Below are positions 54,419 through 64,000 of a stretch of 64,000 nucleotides of DNA, piece after piece. A program made the position numbers and the translations under genes. The stretch lies in NCBI GenBank assembly GCA_949316235.1, contig OX438744.1, positions 31,182,778 to 31,246,777 on the forward strand, in the 5' to 3' direction. This DNA is from Oegoconia quadripuncta. Taxonomy: Eukaryota > Arthropoda > Insecta > Lepidoptera > Autostichidae. Positions within the stretch are counted from its first letter, which is position 1. Every line of letters begins with the position of its first letter. The notes below the pieces were generated by a model. That model saw only the letters and a list, made by a program, of their open reading frames with translations, was not told the origin of the DNA and did not search any database.

Positions 54419-54645
54419 AATAAAGACTGACCTTCATAAACCCGCAGAGAAACAAAGAACCGGTCGTCTTTACAATACATACATCAAACTTGACTGCTCC
54501 CGAGAACCACAAACTCGGTGGTTAGTATATGTATACTCGATAAGCATAGATTCGGTGGTCTCAATAACTTCAAAGTTTACAGATTATGGTCTGTCTGTGC
54601 GTAGACTGAACTCAAGCAAGTTAAGCCGAAGACTTTATTATTATT

Positions 54646-54681
54646 AAGAGCCCATAGTGTCCCACTGCTGGGCAAAGGCCA
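54646..54681 (-). pseudogene. LINE C-terminal scrap
   Basis: AFAQQWDTMGS-stop followed by (ATT)n, same type as 52415-52549. Confidence 0.6.
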
Positions 54682-56317
54682 GATGAGGAAGACTTTAGTC
54701 ATCCTATTTATCTGGACCGGTATTAGACACACCTGGAGTTGCGGTGCTAAAGAACTGTGAGACCCCTGGTAGTGTAATGTCATTACGCGAGACTCGGTTA
54801 CCTTCAGTGTGCTGAAGTTCAGCTGTACTATTGTTATTTCAGATTTGCAGTAGGTTAGTGTCAAAAAATTAAACGGTTGCCCATCCAATTTTAAATTACA
54901 TTTGAAGCAATCATTGTTGATTTTGTCACGGTGACATCTGGCGTTTCGACTTCATTACTTCTTTATTGAAGCACAATAAACCACAACGTGTAATTGAGCA
55001 GTCAGTGAAAAGAAATCGCTTGACGTCATCAAGCAAAAGTCATCCCTGCTACGCGCTTACAGTACAAGTCAACCTTAATACTTACCTTATAAAAAAACTG
55101 GTACCGAACAGGTACACTAGTATCGACAAATATTAAACCCTAGCGGCATGCGGTTTTATTACGTAAACTGGCATTTTACTATGGCTAATTAAAGTACGTC
55201 ATTGTGGGGTGCAGCCTCGACTGTACAGTCTATTACGCGACTATAGGTATTATGGACTTTGTACTAACACGACTTGTAATAGTGCAGGTTTAATATGATA
55301 AACGTAGGTTTGTTCCAATAAACAAATGGAAAACAAACCAAGGTTTACTTTGTGGTGTGCCCCAGGATAGGGCTCTTCTTCTTTGTACGCTGGAGGACTC
55401 CAATGTAACCGAAATGCAATGAATTTGGCAAGAAACACATAATTTGAGCAAGCCATTGACACAAGAGAAAAAGAAGGGAACTCACCACGAATTAACTACA
55501 ACCAGAATTCTAAAATCAGACTCGTCCAACGTTTGGTCCAATTCGCATTTTATCCAAGCGGCAAGATACTTTCAATTAGTGAAAGGTTATTTCTCGGAAG
55601 GTCCAGTACTAGGAAGGACCAATTCGCGAATGGTCTAATTAGTTTTTGTATGTATGAGTGTATAAAAACAGAGGGAGCGTGTGTGTGTGTGTTACAGACA
55701 CCCAAATTATTACTCGACTATGGCGTATTCAACTCGTTTGTATGTATATATTGTAACCTACCTACAGTCTAAATAGAATAGGTGTAAATAAAACCGTTTA
55801 ATAAACGACCTCACGACCTGTAATAAACAAGAATATTTCACACACGTTCGAACGTGAAGATATTAAGGATCTTCAATCACTAACAATACTTAAACTAAAA
55901 ACTGTCTGTCATATTCGTCAACCGTAAAATTGAATAGATTCCCAAACTTTTCAAGCACAAACTCACCCAACGAGAAACAATGAAGCTAAAGATTTTGAGT
56001 GGATGACTCGTCCCAGCAAAGTACATAACAAATTCATGACCCACTTCCATGACGTTCAGGATAAATGACCCGTGCGATATAAAACACAAAAGGGGCAAGT
56101 TCGAGTTGCAAATAACAATCTATTTCACAGTTAAACAATCTGCCACACTCACGGTGCCAAGTTTACAATCATTAAATTACTATTTACCAGTTGAAATTGT
56201 TATTGTATTGTTTGACTGACACATTATTTATTATATTACATAGCTACAGAAGATTAATCAGGTACGTTTGGTTGCGGCGGGAACAAGATGGTATACAGAC
56301 TATAGGCTTCAAATCAT
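54682..56317. other. Unassigned sequence
   Basis: About 1.6 kb without a recognised repeat; the frames at 55250-55772 have no recognised domain. Confidence 0.4.
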
Positions 56318-56586
56318 CATTAGCAGCCCACTTACAGGAATACAGGGCCCTTCCCTCGTATATGAGGGAGTATGGGCCATAGTCCACCACGCTGGGCAAA
56401 TGCGGGTTGTGGACTTCACATGCCTTTGAATTTTTATTTCTCAGGCATGCAGGTTTCCTCATGATGTTTTCCTTCACATAAGTAATTAATTTTTTTTAAA
56501 CTCATTGGTACATGACATGCCTGGGCCGACCCGGACCTCCTAAGTTGGGACACCGCGTCTTAACCGCTTAGCCACCGACGCTCCTC
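56318..56586 (-). mobile_element. SINE-D, full length
   Basis: Minus-strand head GGAGCGTCGGTGGCTAAGCG with box B mutated (GGGTCGGCCC), body ATGTACCAATGAGTTT, and 3' part containing CCTCGTATATGAGGGAG as at 27903. Confidence 0.85.
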
Positions 56587-57282
56587 CGGCTTCATAACAC
56601 ATTATTTTTTGGTGTTGAAAACAATCCTCAACGTCAACTATTTCGTATGTTTTCAGTACCTAAAAATAATAACGTCATTCGAATGCGTATTTACAAAATT
56701 GCGTAGTGACAATTCAGCATATTACAGTGACATTACTGACACGCCCTATTATAACGTAATTGTATACACCCAAACTACGATACACGAAACCCTGTGTTTA
56801 TAGCCCAACGACAACTCCCATAGTTCCAGTGTACACGCAAATGTGCGAAAATAGAGTTGGGTCAAGGCGGCCGCAATGCTCACCTGCCCTTCCTTTTATG
56901 GGGTCGATCAGACCGCCTTTGCATAAGTATAGCTCGGTATTGAAGTCTGTTTCCATTTGCACACAAGGTTTAAATATAGAATGCAAGGGTCACCGAAAGG
57001 TACAAATGGTATCGTGTAAATGTCAAACGGTTGAGTTTTGCGATCCGTCAAGTGAGAGTTCGAGTGAACAGGATCTTATATAATCTTGTACTGTACGACT
57101 GGTTTATAAAGGTGAAATGTTGGGTCAGAATATTGTGGTAATTAAAATTGTTGGGATTTTTAAAGATTTTTTTCTCAATCATCTTACTGTATAAGGCAAA
57201 ATTACTAAGGTCTACCCATCAACGGCTGTACATCCCCACTATTGGGGCATAACCTCCTCTCACTAAGAGTGTATAATGTAAG
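56587..57282. other. Unassigned sequence
   Basis: Nothing recognised. Confidence 0.4.
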
Positions 57283-57583
57283 AGATTCGGAGGTCGCGGG
57301 TTCGATCCCCAGCGGGGTACATGTTTAAGTACTCGGTTTGGTACAACCACCAGGTAGGGCATTTTAAATGTCCGCCTTAGCTACCACCATCTTATCTAAA
57401 TCTGCCGCCAAACAGCAATGTTAATAGCATTGTTGTGTTCCGGTTGTCAGAGATAACATAGCCAGTCCCCCGAATGTGTTGGGGTTTCCGGGTCAGTACG
57501 CTTCCATGCACCTTCGACCTCATCTTCACTTAACATCAGGTGTGATTGAGGTCAAGTACGAACCCGTCGTGCATAAAAAAAAA
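57283..57583 (+). mobile_element. SINE-A, head partly truncated
   Basis: Starts at GATTCGGAGGTCGCGGGTTC (box B intact) and runs to CCGTCGTGCATAAAAAAAAA. The A box is missing. Confidence 0.88.
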
Positions 57584-57783
57584 GAGTATAGACCATTATC
57601 CACCATGCAGGCCTAGTGTGGATTGGTTGATTGTGTCAGACTAGTGGCCACCTGACTGCCAGTATTTCAAGCCGAATTGGCATATCGACTGTCTCCAATT
57701 CACAACGACCGGGATCGATATATCCGCCTCTGTTCCTCAAGTTAAACAACATAGGGTTTACGAAAACTGAGGGTACATACATA
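57584..57783 (+). other. Unassigned, with a SINE-D-like 3' trace
   Basis: ACCATTATCCACCATGCAGG at about 57592 loosely resembles the SINE-D 3' region; otherwise nothing. Confidence 0.3.
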
Positions 57784-58262
57784 CATAACGTCACGACCTT
57801 TATCCCAAATGGCGTGGTCAGAGATATCCCAAACATTAACAGTTTAATGCTTGAAACACGAAATATAGACAAATGCGGGTGATCTGTAGATATTTACATA
57901 CATACGTACATACATATCTTTGCACATACACAGAGCGCCATCTACGTCCACAGTAAGCATCGAGGCTTGTGCTTTGGATCCCAGATGGTTGATAAACTAC
58001 ACAAATCCTTTTTTTTTGTAAATAACACTACATGAAAACCACACATATAAACAAACCCGGGTAGACATGTCTGTATTCATCATACAAACATATGCCCCTG
58101 GCGGGATTCGAACCCGCGACCTTTTGGTATAGCGGTGAGTGTTTTAACAACTACATCAAACAGGTCGTCAGCAAACAGGTTTATTGGTGGAAAGTCCGTT
58201 AGTCGCCTCTTACGACACTCACACGGACTCAAGAAGCTGGTTGATTGTATTTTTCTATCTTT
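57784..58262 (-). mobile_element. Repeat R split by a nested SINE-B
   Basis: ACGTCACGACCTTTATCCCA … (57784-57900) and TTGGTGGAAAGTCCGTTAGT, CGCCTCTTACGACACTC (58180-58262) are the two ends of reversed repeat R, separated by SINE-B at 57918-58168. Confidence 0.7.
57918..58168 (-). mobile_element. SINE-B nested in repeat R
   Basis: Minus-strand head ACGACCTGTTTGATGTAGTT, box B GGTTCGAATCCCG, shared body and 3' end with GATGGCGCTCTGTGTATGTG. Confidence 0.85.
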
Positions 58263-58570
58263 AACGCCTCTACAAAGGGAACCGCTGCGTAAACTTAATG
58301 CATGACAAATGTGCGTGCAGATCACAGTACTGTATAAAGCTCTCAAGTAGCGTATCCACAATGCTCATGTTACGGTCTCCACTTGTAGAATTTGAGATTC
58401 GTCTCAATTGCAAGACTGCACTCGTTACGCCAATGCCAAACCCGTGAAGTAAACTGAGTCAATGACCTTATTGTTTAGTTATAGCTTGAAATTCGAGTTC
58501 AGAGTCGTCAGTCATGTAGAAAAGTGACAAATGATTATTTTTAATTAACAGGTGCTGTGTGGTGCGACAC
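58263..58570. other. Unassigned sequence
   Basis: Nothing recognised. Confidence 0.4.
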
Positions 58571-59100
58571 GTAAAAAAATAGAATCAACCCGGCTCTGCC
58601 CGTGGGTGTCTTAAAAGGCGACTAAGAGACTTTCCACCGAAAACATCTATGTATACAGGGTGAAATTTAATGTGTGTAATTCCTGTTTACTGGTGACTCC
58701 GCATCTGATTACGAACAACTTTCCCCAAGGAACTATTGGCGAATTCGATCAAAAAAATTTCGATTACCTACCCATACAAAGTAAACCATTTCCAAACCAC
58801 CTTTAGTATGGAAATCCAATAATTTTCGGGTGAATTCGGCTATGGTTCCTAGTGGATAGTTGATCTTAATCAGGAGTGGAGTTACCAGCCGAAAAATGTT
58901 GGACTTCCATACTAAAGTTGGTTTCAGATAGGTTTACTTTTTATGGGTAGTCGAAAATTTTCTGTTCGATTTCGACTATGGTCCCTTGGGGATTTATAAG
59001 AGTGGCTTCACCAGTTAATGGGAATTACATGAATTAAAATTCACGCTGTAGATTTGCACTTTTTAACGGCGATGGGCTCACCCCCCTGTGATAATAAAGA
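58571..59100 (+). mobile_element. Repeat R split by a nested MITE-F
   Basis: AATAGAATCAACCCGGCTCT … ACTTTCCACCGAAAACATCT (to 58655) continues after the MITE with AGATTTGCACTTTTTAACGG (59051 on). Copies at 49283 and 31171 show the normal junction. Confidence 0.8.
58656..59048. mobile_element. MITE-F nested in repeat R
   Basis: 393 bp from CAGGGTGAAATTTAATGTG to its inverse ending AATTCACGCTG, flanked by TA (58654-58655, 59049-59050). The two arms pair along nearly their whole length (TCTGATTACGAACAACTTTC versus TTGGGGATTTATAAGAGTGG at the less conserved end). Confidence 0.85.
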
Positions 59101-59199
59101 TGGGTTGTTATGTGGTCTTAAAGATGGTGGTTGGTCGAGGACGGAGGGTTCCGTAAATAAGTAATAATAACATTAAATATCCTACCACTGCCCTGCTTA
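59101..59199. other. Unassigned spacer
   Basis: Nothing recognised. Confidence 0.35.
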
Positions 59200-59640
59200 T
59201 ATATATTTGAAATGGCAAAATTTATGAAGCAAAATCATAAAAAATATTATAAACATGCTAAGGATGTGGTACAAATAAATACTCGGTACCCTGTAAAAAT
59301 AATAATTAACGAGATTCCCAAAAACTGCTATTTCATGGGTAAACTAATATATAATAGCATTCCGACACATCTCAAGGATCAAGCATTCAATAGCTTTAAA
59401 ATGAACTTACAAATGTGGTACTTACAAATACTCGTTTTATTCCATTAAAGAGTTCTTGGATCACAAGGACAATTAAATGCATGCTTGCATGCATTTCTTG
59501 ATTTCTTGATGTCAAAATTGGATTTGTCAAATATTCGCATGTCATTATTATGACTGAACTAGGAGGATCTTATTGTAATAATACCTAATGTAATGTACCC
59601 TATTCAAGAGCAAATAAATCATATTCTATTCTATTCTTCT
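59200..59640 (+). pseudogene. 5'-truncated LINE: RT C-terminus and 3' UTR
   Basis: The frame at 59212-59448 (78 codons) reads NTRYPVKIIINEIPKNCYFM, GKLIYNSIPTHLKD and FNSFKMNLQMWYLQ. It resembles the end of LINE polymerases (…F-x-G-x-x-I-Y-N-x-I-P … F-x-x-x-L-x-x-W-L). The 3' UTR contains a 22-bp palindrome (AAATGCATGC TT GCATGCATTT, 59473-59494). It ends in GAGCAAATAAATCATATTC with a TATTC repeat at about 59637. Confidence 0.65.
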
Positions 59641-59814
59641 AAGACTAGTTGTCTATAGTGATGTTGCACGAACAAGGCCCTTTAATAATGAACAAGCGTA
59701 TATATAATATTGGTATCGGCGCAGACAAAGCGATTTATTTATGTTGCAGTAAACCATTACGCTACGGTTAAACGCCGAAATAAGGCGTGGTTATCAATAT
59801 ACTACACCCCAACA

Positions 59815-59905
59815 CGTATGCATTGTTGTATATTTCGAAAGGTGAACATCCAAACGCTATGATTTGGGATATCTCTGACCACCCTATTTGGTCGAGACGT
59901 TATGT
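59815..59905 (+). mobile_element. Repeat R fragment
   Basis: ATTTCGAAAGGTGAACATCC and GGATATCTCTGACCACCCTA; the middle is deleted. Confidence 0.65.
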
Positions 59906-59984
59906 ACGTAAATGTATGTGTATGTAAGTGAATGGAAAGATTCTGATGTACTTATAAAGTCAGTTTTGGATTAATAGCACCGCA

Positions 59985-60165
59985 TAACGCTATACTTTGT
60001 TCCGTTTAAAACACTTGTCAAGTCTATTTTTAAAGCTGTATACGGAGGGGACATCAACAACCTCTTGGGAAACTGGTTCCATATGCTCTCAAGTCTGTTA
60101 TTGATTGTATAAAGGCCGAAGTTGGTGGTTTTGAAGGGAACTAATATTGAAGACGTCACAATTCA
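59985..60165 (-). pseudogene. LINE RT C-terminal remnant with one frameshift
   Basis: The minus strand gives FGLYTINNRLESIWNQFPK in one frame, then EVVDVPSVYSFKNRLDKCFK in the next. Joined by a single-base shift this is the common LINE ending (…SWN-x-L-P-x-x-V-V-x-x-x-S-x-x-S-F-K-N-R-L-D-K). This strand change relative to 59200 means it is a separate insertion. Confidence 0.7.
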
Positions 60166-60549
60166 TTTATTTGCATAATCACCAGGTATACATAAACAGT
60201 AATGTGAAAAATTTTAAAACAAATATTAATCTCAAATCGGATATAAATAAATTATATTATAATTATATCTATTTATTCTAGTAATACATATTGTAGCTAT
60301 GCAGGCCACGCATAAGCGCTTACACTTTAAAATTTAAAGTCACTCAATCGATATTACTATATTTCGCCCGAAACATGCGCCATTTTCTCTTCATTCTGTT
60401 TAGAGGTTAGGGTATTACTTCCTTTTTCTATTTTTCTTTCAGTTGCTTAGGGTAGTTAAAATAGGGTGGGTTATATAAATCGCGTCGAATGAAGCTGCTC
60501 ATATAATTGTGATCAAACTTCATGTACAGGTAAGTTCGTTATCAAATAT
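60166..60549. other. Unassigned sequence
   Basis: Nothing recognised. Confidence 0.4.
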
Positions 60550-60755
60550 TTCGGACATTTACACCAATCGTGTAGTCCCAAACTAAGCAAAGCTATGGAT
60601 ACTAGACTACGAATAAACATACATAAATATTTGTATAAACATCCATGACTCTGGAATAAATGTTCGTATTCATCAATTTACCCCTCGCGGGATTCAAACC
60701 CGCAACCGTTGGTTTCGCTGACAGGGTCGCTATCCACTACACCAATCGGTCGTCT
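60550..60755 (-). mobile_element. SINE-C, full length
   Basis: Minus-strand head ACGACCGATTGGTGTAGTGG, box B GGTTTGAATCCCG, shared body and the 3' end GGGACTACACGATTGGTG. The uninterrupted reference for the copy at 4657. Confidence 0.87.
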
Positions 60756-61869
60756 AAAAGTGCAATAGTGAAACATATAATAAATATAGACAAATTAATT
60801 ATTTGTGTCAGCTATTGCAATGCCCCTATCATGTAGATAATCGTCAATTTAAATGGTAAAATGTCTGGCATATGTGATGTCAGAAATACGTAATTAGGTA
60901 TGTTAGCCCGACCTATATTATTACATCATTTGGACTCGTGTAAACGTTGTTTTTATGATAATGGAAGATCGCAATGCTACATAGGTACGGCATGTCAAAT
61001 GTTGTGACATGACCCCGAAAGCCCATTTTAGCTTACAAACTAAATATAGCATTAAATAAAATATAACGTAAGAGACATTTCGGGATCCTACGTACACGTT
61101 ACGGTGTACCTTGTAGTGGCTTAGTAGAATCCCGAAGTTAATATTGTATACCTTAAGGGGTATTATGATAAAGCTTAAATTAGTTCGTGCTGCTCCGCCC
61201 AGTCCGTTCCTACGTACAGGTATATAAAATTCTACATAGTTATGTGAGGTAGGTCGATGCGATGTTACGTAAACCTAACCACTTCGTTCCATTTCACAAA
61301 GTTACGTTTGTAAGCGAATTTGTCATTTTAGTCTTTTTGATTAGGTAGGTTTTTCGTTGTTGCTTAACCAACATAATTAATTTCATTAATAGTTAAGAAC
61401 AAATCCAAAAGACACTTTCAATTTATTGGTACCTAATTATAACGCTAATAATTTGGAAATCAAAATAGACCTAGTCGTACCATTTGATTTGTAACTCATC
61501 GGGATGAGATAAAGACTTGAATGAATTTATATTTAGATTTGTGGACAAATAAACTGAAAAGATTTACATGTAATTAATTCCTCATAAGCCGGGCTTGACT
61601 TTCACAATACTCAACTACAGTAAACCAACGATCATACATTGCGTCGGTTATTTGTCTCAACTCCTCTCTTTCATATCAGCTGACGTCCTTTTCTGGCAAC
61701 CTATATTGTTCGCGTGCCAAGTCTGTATATCGAACCGTATGAGCTAGCCAGCTTTATAGATTTTCATATCGCGGACTAAACGGATTACGAGATCGCAGCC
61801 GTTTCTAAAGGTTCATGTTGTAATTTAGAAGTACCAGGAGCAAGAATGTTATACCAGGTTTATAGTGTC
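60756..61869. other. Unassigned sequence
   Basis: Nothing recognised. Confidence 0.4.
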
Positions 61870-62230
61870 GTGAGCAAGTGGCGAGAGTGTATAGGAAGTG
61901 CAATATAGAAGTACTTCGAGTAACCTTGATGCTGCAGCTGAGCCGGCCTCCCGCCGCGTCTGCCCGGGCCGACGTTCGATTTTCACTTGGAGCATCAGCG
62001 CGCTCGTGTCTCGCCCGGGTAGGCGTGGTCTCCAGGCCGGTCAATAGCACGGCATCGCGCCTCTCACTCGCGCCCCATAAAGTGCTGTATCCGCATCCCT
62101 TTCCCCCCGGGGATGATTGAAACGTCTGATGCCGCAGGCGCCCCGCGCGCCCCCTCGCCAAGGACGTTCAGTGAATCCGTCCCTCTCTGCCGCGAGAGCA
62201 CGTGTCTCCGTTACTATTTCATAATATAAT
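61870..62230. promoter_or_regulatory. CpG-rich island
   Basis: The most GC-rich stretch of the window (GCCGGCCTCCCGCCGCGTCT, CCCGCGCGCCCCCTCGCC), with frames open on both strands because of composition (118 codons minus, 80 plus). No protein domain is recognisable. It may be a promoter/first-exon region of a flanking gene, or an old GC-rich insert. Confidence 0.3.
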
Positions 62231-64000
62231 GTGTGCCCCCTTGGTACCGCGCGAAAATTCACAACCAATTATGAGTCAAGTGCCTGATAAATTAGGTGAC
62301 AAATTTTATGCCTGAAAGGAATTCCGAAGTCGCTTTTAGCGATGAGTGGGGAACTCTACTATCGAGGACAATTACGTGCCCCTGTGAAGTGATATGGAGA
62401 TAAGAAGATTTTCTGGGAACACCACCTCTTCGTGTTTTCCGTCCTGTGTACTATCTCGCCTTACCAATCTCGCCAAGTCTTCAGGTATGTTAGTGTCTAA
62501 AGTGTGGATCACCGTTAGAGATTCGTGTCGACGACTCAATCCTTCCAAGTTTTCGATATCTTATAGTGGCGATAATTCCCATTTTCATATCCCAAGCGAT
62601 CCGCAGCGTAAACCACTTAACCTCATTCTCGATTCTCTCGGCTATATTCGAGTAAAAATGCCCCAGCGTCATTATATTTCCATAGACGTCGCCTGACTGT
62701 CGCCGGGAGTCTAGACACATAATAATTATACATCGTGCCAACAAGGACGTATTCTGAAGATGTGACTCACAGGAAATCGCTCTCGATATCGATCGCATCT
62801 CGTTCTGTTCCTCGAGAAGGTCAGAGAGTAATCGAATACGGCCTATTGTTTTCGGTAAAAGCTATTGGAATAAACGCGGTCACTCGATACTTCGAGGGTT
62901 CTCTTTAAAAATAACCTCTCGCTCCCTCTGACATCATAAAGGGCTTTCTCAAAATTTATTACACCTCCCTCGTTTTCTCTAGTTTTTATTCTTCATGCAC
63001 AAAAATACTGATTAATCAATAGAAAAATTCTGATCTTTCAAAAATTAAGTGTGGTTTGGCAATTATTAACGACATTCCTATTCCAAACATCGGTCTGCGC
63101 ATATGCGCTATTATTTAAGGATCTGTTACTTCCATTAAGCTCTTTAAGTGGTAATAATCGTGTATAGCATCTTGCCTCATAACTTCACCGCCATCTTTAG
63201 AGCGAGTGATTCACATCTGAATGTAACCACCATTTTTAAAGACAATCATGCGATATAATCACACTTAGCTATGAACATAATTTGTGCAACCGACGTAAAC
63301 ACATTGTGAGATAAAACGCCTACCATTGTGCCCATTTGGAAATAAACGTGAATTGAAACGGCACGTTGATGATGGTGGTTTTGATGACGAAAGCTCGTCA
63401 TTTGGTTCTGGTCGCACAATCATCCACTTAACTGCATCAAATCGTACAAGTTTAGCCTTTTATCTTTGCTTTTCAACTATTATTTTTCGTAATCGCAAGC
63501 CTTATTGTGAGTATGAAAGTTTCGATATTAGTGCTTTCTTTTGCTAACCTAAACGTATTTTTTTTATCAAGTTTTCCCTCATGTTAAAGTCCAAAATTGA
63601 TCAGATTGACTTATTTTTGATTGTACTGTCGCCTGCTGCATTAGGGGTATACATTAGTATACCCCTTGTTCTCTAACTTGCTAGCTCTTTTGCATTAATT
63701 ATTGATGTAAAGCAAAACGTTCTGACAACACTACCCATGGCTTGTTCTGTCTTGCACGCCTTAATTATTGTAATTTCAGCCCCAGGTGATTGTACATTTC
63801 TTCAATGTCTAATGCATCCATTATGATACATATAGAACGTTATTCTGCACACATCAATTATATTATGCCAATGGTATGTTTACCGGTCATTGCGGCCTTT
63901 GTAACAAGTGAAGTCATCACAACAAGTAGGGGCACTGATACAGAATTATCATTGTGTGAATCATTTCCTCTTTGTCCTTATTGGATGGTTTTGCGTCTGT
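62231..64000. other. Unassigned sequence
   Basis: A 100-codon plus frame at 62394-62696 and its 102-codon opposite have no recognised domain. CTTCAG|GTATGT at 62484/62485 is a fair splice-donor match, but nothing links it to an exon. No transposon was recognised. Confidence 0.4.

Noticed and set aside
60550..60755. tRNA gene candidates at every box A/box B pair (for example 8318, 20097, 36855, 42196, 58168, 60755)
   Set aside because: Acceptor stems do not close and each head continues into a repeated SINE body found elsewhere in the window.
61805..62161. 118-codon minus-strand frame and 80-codon plus-strand frame in the CpG island
   Set aside because: Open on both strands because stops are rare at high GC; low-complexity residues and no recognisable domain.
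62394..62798. Overlapping frames of about 100 codons on both strands
   Set aside because: No domain, overlapping in opposite orientation, no codon-like pattern; probably chance.

Overview
This looks like a piece of a lepidopteran (moth or butterfly) nuclear genome. It is AT-rich, has no bacterial-style gene packing, and is full of interspersed repeats of the kind common in Lepidoptera: tRNA-derived SINEs, 3'-truncated non-LTR retrotransposons (LINEs) with their characteristic C-terminal peptides, MITEs and one Tc1/mariner-type transposon. The species cannot be named from the sequence. I found no convincing host protein-coding exon, so the window is probably intergenic or deep intronic. Most open frames of 60-110 codons are chance frames or repeat-derived.

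The one intact gene is a 353-residue DDD transposase (minus strand, 38644-39705). It lies inside a complete 2.1-kb element (38298-40416) with about 268-bp, roughly 98% identical terminal inverted repeats and TA target duplications. Everything else that once coded is broken. There are about fifteen LINE remnants from several lineages (near 3.4, 11.4, 20.8, 21.5, 25.0, 25.3, 35.1, 35.3, 46.2, 49.8, 51.1, 51.9, 52.5, 54.7, 59.3 and 60.1 kb). There is also an N-terminal piece of what looks like a tyrosine-recombinase (Crypton/DUF3504-like) protein at 48476-48700.

Families defined here and used below. SINE-A: tRNA-like head starting GCCTCCGTGGCTCAATG, tail ending CGTCGTGCATAAAA. SINE-B and SINE-C: two different tRNA-like heads joined to one shared body. 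SINE-D: head CGTCGGTGGCTCAGCGG. Repeat R: contains GGTGTCGTAAAAGGCGACTA. Repeat K: from AATGCGAAAGTTT to CCGCGGGCGAAAAGCTAGT. MITE-F: a nearly fully palindromic, about 390-bp element starting CAGGGTGAAATTTAA. MITE-G: about 430 bp, TIR GGTCTTTACCTATGAAATTG. Element T: TIR CCGGATGAGTTTTTTTACCG. Tail-Z: a LINE 3' UTR with the words AGAACAATGATC and GCCGCTTCTT.

Layout: 0-14.5 kb is repeat-dense, with nested insertions. 14.5-20.1 kb is the longest repeat-poor stretch and holds the best promoter/first-exon candidate (16.8-17.18 kb). 20-36 kb mixes SINEs and LINE remnants with a GC-rich TATA-containing patch at 23.4-23.6 kb. 38-40.4 kb is the transposon. 41-47.5 kb carries three clean MITEs and a TATA/initiator pair at 45.4 kb. 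47.9-52.3 kb is a stack of nested elements: element T with an 832-bp insertion, then a 1386-bp element with 8-bp target duplications, then a LINE 3' end. 52-61 kb is again nested SINEs, repeats and MITEs. 61.9-62.2 kb is a GC-rich island in otherwise unassigned sequence.

The main biological interest is transposon biology: box-B-like Pol III motifs inside both TIRs of the intact transposon, SINE lineages that share a body but not a head, and several insertions whose empty sites can be reconstructed from other copies in this same window.
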